A stretch of 64,000 nt of DNA from Halorubrum sp. Hd13 (lineage in GTDB: Archaea; Halobacteriota; Halobacteria; Halobacteriales; Haloferacaceae). The notes under the pieces were generated by a model that worked only from the letters and a program-made list of their open reading frames with translations, made no database searches and had not been told where the DNA came from. The DNA is taken from positions 34,067-98,066 of the forward strand of contig NZ_NHOY01000071.1 of NCBI RefSeq assembly GCF_002252755.1, in the 5' to 3' direction. Both the position numbers and the translations under genes were made by a program. Shown here piece after piece: positions 23,958 through 32,521 of this stretch. How positions within the stretch are numbered: the stretch's first letter is position 1; the number at the start of each line of letters is the position of its first letter.

Positions 23958-24509
23958 GACGGGCAGGTCCGCGCGGCTCCCCTTGGGTACCACGGAGCGC
24001 AGCTCGTCGTAGAGGTACAGTCCAACCCCGATCGGCGCCGACCCGCCGGCTATCTCGTGGGTCGCGATCAGATACCCCCAGTCGCCGTCCCACTCCGGGA
24101 GGTCCTGATCGTCGCCGGCGGCGAACCGGGCGGCCTGCTCGGGGCCCAGTTCGACGACGTTCCGCGTCGCGTGGCGGCCGAACCGGGTGGCCGCGCGCCC
24201 GGTGGGCTTCCAGTGCTCCTGTCGCGTCCGGAGGAAGGTCATCCCGATCGCCTCCACCTCGCTGGGGTCGGTCGCCTCGCCGTTGAAGATCCAGACCTTC
24301 CCCGCGCCCTTCTCCCAGAAGCTGTACCCCTCGAAGACGCTCGGGTCGACCCCGAACCGCTCGTCCCACCAGTCGAGCACCTCACGCCGGCTCGCGCGCC
24401 CGTCGACCTCGCGGTCGTCGGGGGTCTCCGGGAGGCGGTCGAAGCGCTGGCCGTCGTTAGTCGGGGCGTCTCCGTCCGCGTCGTCGACGGATCCGGGGCC
24501 GTCGCTCAC
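23949..24509 (-). CDS. PUA-like RNA-binding protein, detached C-domain of an RsmF-type methyltransferase (DUF7122-like)
   Basis: 186 aa from GTG at 24507-24509. After a 45-residue acidic head it reads REVLDWWDERFGVDPSVFEGYSFWEKGAGKVWIFNGE, resembling the region that follows the catalytic domain in bacterial RsmF-type rRNA m5C methyltransferases. The rest (GRHATRNVVELGPEQAARFAAGDDQDLPE) resembles a PUA-like fold. Its start overlaps the stop of the upstream methyltransferase gene by a GTGA junction. I infer a split version of the fused bacterial protein, with the two chains made together. Confidence 0.65.
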   Translation of the reverse strand: MSDGPGSVDDADGDAPTNDGQRFDRLPETPDDREVDGRASRREVLDWWDERFGVDPSVFEGYSFWEKGAGKVWIFNGEATDPSEVEAIGMTFLRTRQEHWKPTGRAATRFGRHATRNVVELGPEQAARFAAGDDQDLPEWDGDWGYLIATHEIAGGSAPIGVGLYLYDELRSVVPKGSRADLPVVE

Positions 24510-25453
24510 GCCGCCACCTCCCCGTCGCCCGCGCCCGCCTCGTCATCCCCGCCCACACGAAGCTTCGCGCAGAAGAACCCGCCCGTGTCGTTGTGATGGG
24601 GGTAGACGCGGTGCGCGCGCGTCACCGACTCGTCGAACGTCTCGCCCTCCCACTCGGTGACGCCGGGGACCGCGTCGAGCGGGAGGTCGAACTCGACGAC
24701 CTCGCAGTCCTCGTTCGAGATGACGTGGTCGAGCACCGCCTCGTTCTCCTCGGGCGCGAACGTGCAGGTGGAGTAGACGACGGTCCCGCCGGGGCGGGTC
24801 GCCTGCACGGCCCGGGCCAAGACCCCCTTCTGGATCCCCGCGACGGCGTGGACGTGGTCGAGCGTCCACTGGTCGACGACGTCCGGGTTCTTGCGGCAGG
24901 TGCCCTCGCAGGAGCAGGGGGCGTCGACGAGGGCCCGATCGAACTCGTCGAACGCGAGCGGCTTCGTCGAGAAGTTCCGGGCGTCTTGATTCGTGACGAT
25001 CGCGTTCGTGATCCCGAGGCGCTCCGCGTTGTGCCGGAGCGCGGAGAGCCGCCCGAGGTTGTTGTCGTTGGCGACGAGCGTGCCCTCGTCGTCCATCGCG
25101 TCGGCGATCTGCGTCGTCTTGCTACCGGGGGCCGCGCAGGCGTCCCAGACGCGCTCGCCCGGCCGCGGGTCGAGCGCGAGCCCCGGGAGCACCGACACCT
25201 CCTCTTGCCCGTGGGTCCAGCCGTGGACGTACGGCCAGTTCCCGCCGGGGTTCCCGTCCGGAAGCCGGAGCAGGCCGTCGTGCCACGCCACGGGCTCGTA
25301 CGCGACGCCCGCTTCGTCGAACGCCTCGCGGACCCGATCGGGCGAGGCCGCCATCTCGTTCACGCGGACGACGGAGGGCAGCGGCCGGTCGCAGGCCGCG
25401 CGGAACGCCGACGCGTCGTCGACGAGCGGCTCGTACCGCTCTAACGGATTCAT
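24506..25453 (-). CDS. RsmB/NOP2-family RNA (cytosine-5)-methyltransferase
   Basis: 315 aa from the ATG at 25451-25453. The SAM site is VWDACAAPGSKTTQIADAM, followed by VANDNNLGRLSALRHNAERLG and NQDARNF. Both m5C catalytic cysteines are present: VDAPCSCEGTCRKNP and GGTVVYSTCTFAPEENEAVLDHVI. The target may be rRNA or tRNA; the adjacent PUA-like protein argues for RsmF-like use. The longer upstream open frame lacks family similarity and is rejected. Confidence 0.92.
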   Translation of the reverse strand: MNPLERYEPLVDDASAFRAACDRPLPSVVRVNEMAASPDRVREAFDEAGVAYEPVAWHDGLLRLPDGNPGGNWPYVHGWTHGQEEVSVLPGLALDPRPGERVWDACAAPGSKTTQIADAMDDEGTLVANDNNLGRLSALRHNAERLGITNAIVTNQDARNFSTKPLAFDEFDRALVDAPCSCEGTCRKNPDVVDQWTLDHVHAVAGIQKGVLARAVQATRPGGTVVYSTCTFAPEENEAVLDHVISNEDCEVVEFDLPLDAVPGVTEWEGETFDESVTRAHRVYPHHNDTGGFFCAKLRVGGDDEAGAGDGEVAA

Positions 25454-25565
25454 GCCACCCCTTTCGCGGCGGCCCGTTAGTCGGTTTCGGGACGCGCGCG
25501 AGGCCACGCAGTCGCACGCCCCGCGCGCCCTACGTTTTAGGTCCCTGCCCGGAGTAGGCGAACGC

Positions 25566-26306
25566 ATGGCACGCATCTCCGTCCTCGACGAGGACGTCTC
25601 GCTGGACGAGCCGACGCTGGTGGAGGGGTTCCCGGGCGTCGGACTCGTCGGAAAGATCGCGACGGACCACATGATCGAAGAACACGAGATGGTCCACTAC
25701 GCGAACGTCCACTGCGACGGGCTCCCGCGGGTGGCCGTCTACCGCGAGGACGAACGGGCGCTGACGACTCCCGTGCGGCTGTACGCCGACCCGGAGAGCA
25801 ACCTCGTCGCGCTCCGGAGCGACGTGCCCGTGAATCCCGGCGCCGCGACCGAGGTCGCCGGCTGCCTGGAGAACTGGTTCGCGGAGACGGTGACGTTCCC
25901 GATCTTCCTCTCCGGACGCGGCCGCGAGAAGGGGGAGGCGCCGCCGTCGATCTACGGCGTGGCGACCGGCGACGGCGGCGATCGGCTCGAGCGCGCCGAC
26001 GTCGAGGACCCGCCGGAGGCCGGGCTGATCTCCGGGCCGACGGGCGCGATGCTCGCGGAGGCGCTGGAGCGCGACCGCGACGCCGTCGGGCTCGTCGTCG
26101 AGTCGGACCCGCAGTTTCCCGACCCCGAGGCCGCGCGGATCCTCATCCGGAACGGCATCGACCCGATCGCGGAGACGGAGACGCCCACCGAGGGGCTCGT
26201 CGACCAGGCGACCGAGATCCGCGAGGCGAAGCGGGCGTTCGCCGAGCGGATGCAGCAGGCCACCGAGGAGAGCTCGCAGGCCGAGCCGCTGAAGATGTTC
26301 CAGTAG
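25566..26306 (+). CDS. PAC2-family proteasome assembly chaperone homologue
   Basis: 246 aa. It opens MARISVLDEDVSLDEPTLVEGFPGVGLVGKIATDHMIEEHEM, the PAC2 signature, then GLPRVAVYREDE, VALRSDVPVNPGAATEVAGCLENWF, IYGVATGDGG and GLISGPTGAMLAEALERDRDAVGLVVESDPQFPDPEAARILI. Archaeal members (PbaA/PbaB type) help assemble the 20S proteasome or related complexes. The C-terminal 40 residues are helical and end in PLKMFQ, recalling the HbYX-like tails of proteasome partners but without the exact motif. TTTTAG box at 25535-25540. Confidence 0.88.
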   Translation: MARISVLDEDVSLDEPTLVEGFPGVGLVGKIATDHMIEEHEMVHYANVHCDGLPRVAVYREDERALTTPVRLYADPESNLVALRSDVPVNPGAATEVAGCLENWFAETVTFPIFLSGRGREKGEAPPSIYGVATGDGGDRLERADVEDPPEAGLISGPTGAMLAEALERDRDAVGLVVESDPQFPDPEAARILIRNGIDPIAETETPTEGLVDQATEIREAKRAFAERMQQATEESSQAEPLKMFQ

Positions 26307-26401
26307 GCGGCGCGCGCGGTTCTCGACCGGGACGCCGGCGGCTCCGGTCGGGCGGTCTCTCGATTTCGTCGACGCCCGCGCCGAGCGGGGCGCCCCTCGA
26401 C

Positions 26402-27763
26402 TCAGTCGTCGTCCGCGCCGGGCGACCCGTCTCCCGCCTCCAACTCGTCGAGGATCGGGCGGTACTTGAGCTGGATCTCGTCCCACTCGCGGTCGGGATC
26501 GGAGTCGGCGACGAGGCCGACCCCGGCGAAGAGGGTGGCCCGCCGGGGCGCCGCGACCGCCGAGCGGATCGCGACCGCGAAGGCGCCGTTGCCGGCGGCG
26601 TCGATCCAGCCCACCGGCGCCGCGTACCAGCCGCGGTCGAACGGCTCCGTCTCGTGGATCGTCTCCAGGGCGCGGTCGGGCGGGAGCCCGCCGACGGCGG
26701 GGGTCGGGTGGAGCGCCTCCACGAGGTCGAGCACGTGGCGGTCGTCGCTGAGTTCGGCCGTGATCGGCGTGTGGAGGTGCTGGACCGTCGCGAGCCGGCG
26801 GACGCGACGCTCGCCGGCGGAGACCGACGCCGCGAACGGCTCCAGCTGCTCGCGGACTGTGTCCGCGACGAGTTCGTGCTCGTGGACGTTTTTGTCGTCA
26901 TCGAGCAGCTCCCGCGCGAGCCACTCGTCCTCCGCCGGCGTCTCGCCTCGCCCCGTCGTCCCCGCGAGCGCGTCGGTCTCGACGGTCCGCCCGCGAAGCG
27001 AGACCAGCCGCTCCGGAGTTGCGCCGAAGAAGGCGCTCTCCTCCTCGTCCGGCTCGAAGTAGTACCGGTGACAGTCGGGGTACTTCTCCGCGAGCCGTTT
27101 CAGCGTCGCCGCTCGCGGGAATTCGGCCGCCAAGTCCGCCTCCAGCGCCTGCGCCAGGACGACCTTCCGTAAGTCGCCGCCGCGGATGCGGTCGACCGCG
27201 GCGTCGACGCTCTCGCGCCACGCCTCGCGGCTCGTGGTCCGACGGGTCTCCGCGATACCTGGGCGCGGCGGATCGGCCGCGTCGCCGTCGACCGCGGCGA
27301 GGCGTTCGACCTCGTCCGCCAGCCGGTGCTCGACGGCGTCAACGTCGGTCTCCGGGCCGACAGCGTTCACCGTGAGCCAAGTGCCGTTGTCCGCGAACGT
27401 GAGCTGGACGCGCGGGAGCGCAAAGCGCGCCTCCGGGAACGGCCCCCACGTGTCGCCGCCGCAGGCTCCCTCGTGGAAGGCGAATCCGCCGAAGATCCGG
27501 GGACGAGCGGCCTCGGTCCCGGCGTGGACGTCGCCGGAGTCGAACAGGTCGGCGGCGGCGCTCCGGATCTCGGCGAACCGCTCCGGGCCGCTCGCGGTGA
27601 GGGTCGCGGCTGCCCCGCTCCCGAGGACGAGGGCGTCGTCCGGCGCGCTCCACGTCGTCCGCGGCGTCGAGAGGGCGTCGAAGGCGGCCGCGAACGGGGG
27701 CGCGTCGACCGCGGTCGTGCGGCTGACGAGGGGCGGAGCCGAGGTCGAACGCGCCCGTTCCAT
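26402..27763 (-). CDS. menF: Isochorismate synthase
   Basis: 453 aa; converts chorismate to isochorismate, first step of menaquinone synthesis. The chorismate-enzyme core is clear: RIFGGFAFHEG, VDRIRGGDLRKVVLAQALE, YYFEPDEEESAFFGATPERLVSLRGRTVETDALAGTTGRG, LLDDDKNVHEHELVADTVREQL, VQHLHTPITAEL, LHPTPAVGGLPPDRALETIHETEPFDRGWYAAPVGWID and FAVAIRSAVAAPRRATLFAGVGLVADSDPDREWDEIQLKYRPIL. menE lies 6.6 kb away on the other strand; menD, menB and menC are not in the window. GGATAAAG box at 27789-27796. Confidence 0.95.
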   Translation of the reverse strand: MERARSTSAPPLVSRTTAVDAPPFAAAFDALSTPRTTWSAPDDALVLGSGAAATLTASGPERFAEIRSAAADLFDSGDVHAGTEAARPRIFGGFAFHEGACGGDTWGPFPEARFALPRVQLTFADNGTWLTVNAVGPETDVDAVEHRLADEVERLAAVDGDAADPPRPGIAETRRTTSREAWRESVDAAVDRIRGGDLRKVVLAQALEADLAAEFPRAATLKRLAEKYPDCHRYYFEPDEEESAFFGATPERLVSLRGRTVETDALAGTTGRGETPAEDEWLARELLDDDKNVHEHELVADTVREQLEPFAASVSAGERRVRRLATVQHLHTPITAELSDDRHVLDLVEALHPTPAVGGLPPDRALETIHETEPFDRGWYAAPVGWIDAAGNGAFAVAIRSAVAAPRRATLFAGVGLVADSDPDREWDEIQLKYRPILDELEAGDGSPGADDD

Positions 27764-27877
27764 TAAGTAACGGTCGGCACTGCGGGCCCTTTATCCTGAC
27801 TATCCCGGGGGTCGGCGCGGGCGACGGGCGCGCGGTCGCTCGCTCTAACGCCTACGGCGCGAAAGCGCTCGCCGCCG

Positions 27878-28516
27878 TCAGCTGTACCGCTCTTCGTTCC
27901 ACGGGTCGGCGGTGTCGCTGTAGCCGCGCTTCTCCCAGTAGCCGAGCTCCTTCTCCGTGAGGAACTCCACTCCCGAGACCCATTTGGCGCCCTTGTACGC
28001 GTACTTGTGGGGGGTGACGACCCTGATCGGTCCCCCGTGGTCGGCCGGGAGGTCGTCGCCGTCGTAGCCGTACGCGAACAGGACGCCGTCTCGAGCGCAC
28101 TCGTCGAGCGAGAGGTTCGTGGTGTAGCCGTCGAGCGCGTGGAAGAGGACGTGTTCGACGTCGTCGCGGACCCCGGCGTGGTCGACGATTTCGGCGAACT
28201 CGACGCCGGTGAACGCGCAGTCGAACTTACTCCACCCCGTCACGCAGTGGAAGTCCTGTCGCTGGGTGACGGCCGGGAGGTCGCGGAACTCGGACAGCGA
28301 GAGATCGAGGGGGTCGTCGACGGCGCCCCACACCTCGAAGGCGAACGTCTCGGGGTCCCACGAGGGCGTTCCGCTCTTCGAGAGCACCGGGAAGCGGTCG
28401 GTCTCGCGCTGGCCCGGAGGGAGTCGGTCGTCGCCGTACTCGCGGTAGAGCCCCGTGAGGTCCTGAACGTCGCCGTCGGCCTCGGTCGCGGCGTCCGTGC
28501 CGCCGGATCCACTCAT
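27878..28516 (-). CDS. Molybdopterin-dependent SUOX-fold oxidoreductase
   Basis: 212 aa. It contains the sulfite-oxidase-type cofactor fold: DPLDLSLSEFRDLPAVTQRQDFHCVTGWSK with the probable molybdenum-ligand Cys91, GYTTNLSLDECARDGVLFAYGYDGDDLPADHGGPIRVVTPHKYAYKGAKWVSGVEFL, and ending KELGYWEKRGYSDTADPWNEERYS. Size and sequence resemble small cytoplasmic SUOX proteins (YuiH type) rather than periplasmic MsrP: there is no signal peptide. Substrate unknown. Confidence 0.88.
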   Translation of the reverse strand: MSGSGGTDAATEADGDVQDLTGLYREYGDDRLPPGQRETDRFPVLSKSGTPSWDPETFAFEVWGAVDDPLDLSLSEFRDLPAVTQRQDFHCVTGWSKFDCAFTGVEFAEIVDHAGVRDDVEHVLFHALDGYTTNLSLDECARDGVLFAYGYDGDDLPADHGGPIRVVTPHKYAYKGAKWVSGVEFLTEKELGYWEKRGYSDTADPWNEERYS

Positions 28517-28859
28517 ACGCCGGCGTAGGCGTCGCGCCCACCTATGCGTATCGCTCCGCGTCGGTTGCAGAACCCGGGTCGACCCCAGTCACACCCCGGA
28601 AAACGACGCCGACGGCGGGGGGCGTCGCCCTGACTCGCGGGCTCAAACGGCTGTCGTTCGCGAGGCCGGCAGACCGCCGATCGGACGGCGAGGACGCAGG
28701 CGCGTCGAACGTGTCGCCCATCGATTAGAAGTTTCGTATAACAGATCTAGAATTTAGATATTTCGAACTGAAGTTTCGAGAATGCCGTCGTGAGATTTCT
28801 CATACCCGTACCGTCGACGCCACATTTATATACCCATTCCCATTACTCCCGGGCAGGAA
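28517..28859. other. 343-bp intergenic region between SUOX and RHH genes
   Basis: No gene is seen. The left half is GC-rich. The right half (28720-28800) is AT-rich for this genome, with the 9-bp direct repeat GAAGTTTCG at 28728-28736 and 28770-28778, and an imperfect inverted repeat (TCGAACT...AGTTTCGA) around 28763-28779. These lie 50-130 nt upstream of the RHH gene's promoter and are candidate operator sites. Confidence 0.5.
28824..28832 (+). promoter_or_regulatory. TATA box of the RHH gene
   Basis: ATTTATATA, about 32 nt before the ATG at 28860. The same ATTTATATAC core occurs twice before the TFB gene at 55842. Confidence 0.65.
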
Positions 28860-29075
28860 ATGCCACGAGTAGAGATAACCGTGCCGGAGCATCTGGAGAT
28901 GCAGATCGCCCAGATGGTCGAGCAGGGGGAGTTCCTCAACCGAGAGGAGGCGGTGGAAGAGCTCCTGTCGACGGGGATAAAGGCGTACAAGACGAGCGGA
29001 CCGAGAGACGAGGACGACTCCGGCGGGTTCGAGGACGAGGGCATGATGGGCCACGAAGACGAGTACGTGTTCTGA
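28860..29075 (+). CDS. Ribbon-helix-helix (CopG-like, DUF7120-type) DNA-binding protein
   Basis: 71 aa. MPRVEITVPEHLEMQIAQMVEQGEFLNREEAVEELLSTGIKAY is a ribbon strand followed by two helices, as in CopG/MetJ-type repressors. An acidic tail (DEDDSGGFEDEGMMGHEDEYVF) follows, common in haloarchaeal members. A small dimeric repressor is expected; self-regulation through the repeats upstream is possible. A UPF0058 gene follows 116 nt downstream with its own promoter. Confidence 0.82.
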   Translation: MPRVEITVPEHLEMQIAQMVEQGEFLNREEAVEELLSTGIKAYKTSGPRDEDDSGGFEDEGMMGHEDEYVF

Positions 29076-29191
29076 AGCGGGACCGTCCCCGCGATCTCTC
29101 CCCGGCTGTACGTTCGCGTCCGGTACCCCCCCGCGAGCCGTGCGTATTCCCCTCAACAACGCTTAAATTGTCTACGACTCGTATCTCTGGT

Positions 29192-29470
29192 ATGCACAAA
29201 GACGAGCTCCTCGAACTCCACGAACAGATGGTGACGATCATGGAGCACTTCCGCGCGAACGAGACCGTCGACGGCTCGCTGTTCGACCCGTACGACGAGC
29301 TGGAGGTCGACCCCTCGCACGTCCACAAATCGAAGAGCGAGCACAAACACGCCGTGTTCGTGCTCGGCAACGCCCTGGCGAACGCGATGAGCGAGGACGA
29401 GTTCTCCCCCGCCGGCCGCGTCGGCAAGCGGATGAAGGAGCTGGCGGACGACGCCGAGAACAAGATCTGA
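29192..29470 (+). CDS. UPF0058 family protein (copy 1)
   Basis: 92 aa: MHKDELLELHEQMVTIMEHFRANETVDGSLFDPYDELEVDPSHVHKSKSEHKHAVFVLGNALANAM. This small, all-helical archaeal family has unknown function. A second copy at 57349 shares the core pattern HKSK(S/T)(E/D)HK.AVF. CTTAAAT box at 29162-29168, 27 nt before the ATG. Confidence 0.85.
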   Translation: MHKDELLELHEQMVTIMEHFRANETVDGSLFDPYDELEVDPSHVHKSKSEHKHAVFVLGNALANAMSEDEFSPAGRVGKRMKELADDAENKI

Positions 29471-29538
29471 CCGCCCGGTGCCACCTCCCGGTCGACCGAC
29501 CCGCGGATTCATAAGCGGTCGACCGCTCCCTTTCCCAC

Positions 29539-31446
29539 ATGGTCGCGGAGGCGCTGACGTCCGACGCCGCCCACCTCGCTGTCGGCGGCGGGCTCGTCGC
29601 CGTGGCGGTCGCGGTCGTTTATACGACCGACCGGCCGGCCGGATCGTGGACCCGCGCGCTCCGCTCGCGCTTCCTGCTCGGCGTGCCGTGGGGGACGCTG
29701 GTCGCCGTCGCCGGCGTGATCGGGGTGTACCTCTTCGTCCAGAGCGGGCTGGAGAACCCCGACCGCCCGGTCGTGATCCCGTTCCGCTCGTGGTCGTACT
29801 TCTACCCGGAGGGGCTCCTCTGGTCGAGCTTCGCGCACGCCAACCGCGGGCACATCACGGGGAACCTCCTGTCGGCGCTGGTCGCCGGCGGAATCGCCGA
29901 GTACGCCTACGGGCACTTTCCGGGCGGACGCGAGGTCGATGAGGAGACGGGCACGCTGCGGTCGGCGCTGCCGAGCCGGGAGTCCCTCCCGTCGCGAGAG
30001 TCGCTGCGCCGGGTCCGTTCCGAGGGCGCTACCGGGTTCGGCCTCGGCGCCGTCGGACTTTCGACGCTCGCGTCGCTCTCGATGAGCGCGTCGCGTCCGG
30101 ACACCGATCCGCTCGCGGAGCGTCCCTCCGTTCGGGCGTTCGTCGTCGTGCCGGGCGCAATCGCGCTTTTCGGGGTCGCCAGCGCGCTGTTCGCGCTGGG
30201 GCCGGTGATCGGGTTTTCGGTGGTCGTCTTCGCGCTGTGGGGGTTCGCGCTCGTCTTCTATCCCGTCGGGACGATCGCGGCGCTCGCGGGGGCGACGCTC
30301 GTGAACGTCGCCTACCGGGCCCTTCGGGACCCGGTCGTCACCGCCGGAGCGAGCGGCTCCTACGGGCCGCCTGGGTGGGCGAACGTCGCCATCCAGGGCC
30401 ACACCCTCGGGCTCATCGCCGGGATCTTCGCCGCGGTGTGGCTCGTCCGGCGGCGCCGCGAGCGCGAAGCCCGCTCGGACGGCGCGGAGGGCGGTCAGGC
30501 GGTGACGGCGTCGAGCGGCGGCTCTGGGACGACCGCGCTCGCCGCGTTCGGCGCGGTGCTCCTCTTCGGCGCATCCCGTCGGCTCTGGGCGGTGTACTGG
30601 TACCTCGGGAACGAGCGGTACGAGTTGTACCGGGCGCTGGGATTCGGGCTGCTCGCGGCCCTCGCGGCGATCGTCGCCCTCGCGGTCGCGGGGCGAGACG
30701 AGCCGCTGCGTCCGGACGCGGCCGTGCCGGAACCCGACACGATCCGAGGGGCGGTCCGGTCCGCCACGCCGGCCGCGATCGGACTCCTCCTGCTCGCGTC
30801 GGCGCTGGCGGTCGTCGCCGGACCGGGAGTGGTCCCGAACCTCGTCGCCGTCGACGACGGCGACCTTCCTGGCGACCCGATCGAGATCGAGGGGTACCAA
30901 GTGACCTACGCCGAGAACGTGGAGGACGAAGTGGTGGGCGTCGTCGACGTCGAGGCGTTCGGTCGGTCGACGAGCGTCAACACCTCGGGGGTCATCGTGA
31001 AGAACGCCGAGCGGGAGATCTGGACGACGGCGGTCTCGCGGGGGAACCTCGCCTTCTGGGGGTACCGCGCCGTCGACGTGGGCGGGACCGGGTGGCGCGA
31101 GACCGTCTGGGTCCAACGAGTGGGGTGGGTGGCGGCGAACGGCGGCCCGGCCTACCGGGTCGACGCGGTCCGGAACGAGACGCGCTCGACGCTGTTCACG
31201 AGCGAGCCGGCGCGGGCGGAGCCGCGGATCGACGGGCGCAACGTCACCGTCGCGGCCGTCGAGGGGGGCTTCGAACTGCGCGTCGCCCACGGGGGCGAGA
31301 CCGAGCGGGCGGCGCTCCCCGCGGCGAACGAGACGGTCACGCTCCAGGGGGTCGCGTTCGTGCGCGAGGAGGACGCGGTGTTCGCGGAGCGCGGGGAGAC
31401 GCGGGTGCGGATCGCGACGCGGGAGCGGTACGAGGGGCGGCAGTAA
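29539..31446 (+). CDS. Rhomboid-family intramembrane serine protease with large C-terminal domain
   Basis: 635 aa. The rhomboid core shows SWSYFYPEGLLWSSFAHANRGHITGNLLSALVAGGIAEYAYG, the catalytic serine region VTAGASGSYGPP (Ser near residue 271) and a histidine in AIQGHTLGLIAGI near 287. A charged cytoplasmic insert (about 135-185) separates the first two parts. Additional helices follow (WAVYWYLG..., LLAALAAIVALAVAG, AIGLLLLASALAVVAGPGV). The last 220 residues are a soluble beta-rich domain (IEGYQVTYAENVEDEVVGVVDVEAFGRSTSVNTSGVIVKN), probably extracellular. The substrate is unknown. CATAAG box 29 nt before the start. Confidence 0.88.
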   Translation: MVAEALTSDAAHLAVGGGLVAVAVAVVYTTDRPAGSWTRALRSRFLLGVPWGTLVAVAGVIGVYLFVQSGLENPDRPVVIPFRSWSYFYPEGLLWSSFAHANRGHITGNLLSALVAGGIAEYAYGHFPGGREVDEETGTLRSALPSRESLPSRESLRRVRSEGATGFGLGAVGLSTLASLSMSASRPDTDPLAERPSVRAFVVVPGAIALFGVASALFALGPVIGFSVVVFALWGFALVFYPVGTIAALAGATLVNVAYRALRDPVVTAGASGSYGPPGWANVAIQGHTLGLIAGIFAAVWLVRRRREREARSDGAEGGQAVTASSGGSGTTALAAFGAVLLFGASRRLWAVYWYLGNERYELYRALGFGLLAALAAIVALAVAGRDEPLRPDAAVPEPDTIRGAVRSATPAAIGLLLLASALAVVAGPGVVPNLVAVDDGDLPGDPIEIEGYQVTYAENVEDEVVGVVDVEAFGRSTSVNTSGVIVKNAEREIWTTAVSRGNLAFWGYRAVDVGGTGWRETVWVQRVGWVAANGGPAYRVDAVRNETRSTLFTSEPARAEPRIDGRNVTVAAVEGGFELRVAHGGETERAALPAANETVTLQGVAFVREEDAVFAERGETRVRIATRERYEGRQ

Positions 31447-31504
31447 CGCGCGGTCGGACCGAGGGCGGCAGTGAGGGGGTATCGGGGCGGGGAACCCGAC
31501 GGGC

Positions 31505-32128
31505 TCACGCCCACTCGATCCGGTACACCTCGGCGTCGATATCGCGCGACTCGTCGCTGTGATGGTCGAACTGCGCGTCGATCGCGAAGTCGGCGGCGAA
31601 CGCGTGGGTCACCTCGCCGCCCTCGTCGGCCGCGAACGCCTCGACGAACTCCCGGCTGCCCGCGTTGTGGACCGAGTAGGAGACGGTCGCGACGCGGCTC
31701 GCCGTCGCCAGAAAACCGCGGTCGGCGTTGCGGTTCCCGTCTCGGGCGCCGAACGGGGGGTTCATCACGACCGTCACCGGATCGGGCACGGCCAGCGGGA
31801 GCCGCGTCGCGTCGGCCTGGATCCAGTGGACCGGGGCGCTGGCGGCCACCCGGCGCTGATTGCCGGTCGCGGTGAGCAGCGCGTCGCGGTCGAGTTCGAC
31901 GCCGAGGACGCGGGCGGGGCCGCGGAGGGCGGCCGCGAGCGCGAGCATCCCCGTCCCGGTGCCGAGATCGAGGACGGTGCGACCGTCGACGTCGCCGTGG
32001 AGGTCCGCGAGGTGGACGACGTGCGCGGCCAGGTCCGGCGGCGTGGGGTACTGTTCGAGCGCGACGCGCGGCTCTTCGAACCCGGCGACGACGCCGAGCT
32101 TCGTCGCGAGCGAGCGCTTCGACGCCAT
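31505..32128 (-). CDS. METTL5-type rRNA adenine-N6 methyltransferase
   Basis: 207 aa. Motif order matches METTL5: EEPRVALEQYPTPPDLAAHVVHLA, SAM-binding TVLDLGTGTGMLALAAALRG, GVELDRDALL, and the catalytic NPPFGARDGNRNADRGFLATA. In eukaryotes METTL5 with TRMT112 makes m6A1832 in 18S rRNA, and archaea carry the homologue. It is separated by only 3 nt from an upstream gene of unknown function on the same strand, so the two are one transcription unit. Confidence 0.9.
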   Translation of the reverse strand: MASKRSLATKLGVVAGFEEPRVALEQYPTPPDLAAHVVHLADLHGDVDGRTVLDLGTGTGMLALAAALRGPARVLGVELDRDALLTATGNQRRVAASAPVHWIQADATRLPLAVPDPVTVVMNPPFGARDGNRNADRGFLATASRVATVSYSVHNAGSREFVEAFAADEGGEVTHAFAADFAIDAQFDHHSDESRDIDAEVYRIEWA

Positions 32129-32131
32129 CCG

Positions 32132-32521
32132 TCAGGCCGCGGCGGTCCGGACGAGTTCGACCCCTTCGCGGTCGGCGCGCTCGGCCAGCGCCGACAGCGC
32201 CGGCTCCGCGGCGTCGGGGTCGGACACCTCCCCCAGCCGGACCTCGATCCGTCCGGCGCCGAGGAACGACGCGGCGCGGACGAACTCGCGGAGCCGGTCG
32301 GCCTCCCGTTGCGTCGAGAGCGTGTCCTCGCAGTCGAAGCAGGCCTCGACCGACAGCGTCGCCGGCTGGTAGCCGCGGGCTGAGAGCTCGGCCTTGAGCT
32401 CGCGGAGGTGTTCGGGCGCGGTGCTGTCGAGGTCGTCGGCGTCGATGACGATGGGGTCGATCTCCGCGGGTCGACAGCCGCGGAGCGTCCCCTCGATCCC
32501 GTCGGACTGCGTCGTGCTCAT
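32132..32521 (-). CDS. Conserved-looking haloarchaeal protein upstream of METTL5 gene
   Basis: 129 aa from the ATG at 32519-32521 (MSTTQSDGIEGTLRGCRPAEIDPIVIDADDLD). I do not recognise a named family. Features are CFDCEDTLSTQREADRLREFVRAASFLGAGRIEVRLGEVSDPDAAEPALSALAERADREGVELV, suggesting a compact alpha/beta fold; three cysteines, two in a CFDC pair. A TTATACAAAA (plus) box at 32541-32550 lies 25 nt upstream, and the region beyond is unusually AT-rich. Co-transcription with the rRNA methyltransferase suggests a translation-related role, which is an inference only. Confidence 0.7.
   Translation of the reverse strand: MSTTQSDGIEGTLRGCRPAEIDPIVIDADDLDSTAPEHLRELKAELSARGYQPATLSVEACFDCEDTLSTQREADRLREFVRAASFLGAGRIEVRLGEVSDPDAAEPALSALAERADREGVELVRTAAA

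Noticed and set aside
25454..25672. N-terminal extension of the RsmB/NOP methyltransferase
   Set aside because: The added residues are Ser/Arg-rich without similarity and overlap the PAC2 promoter and start.
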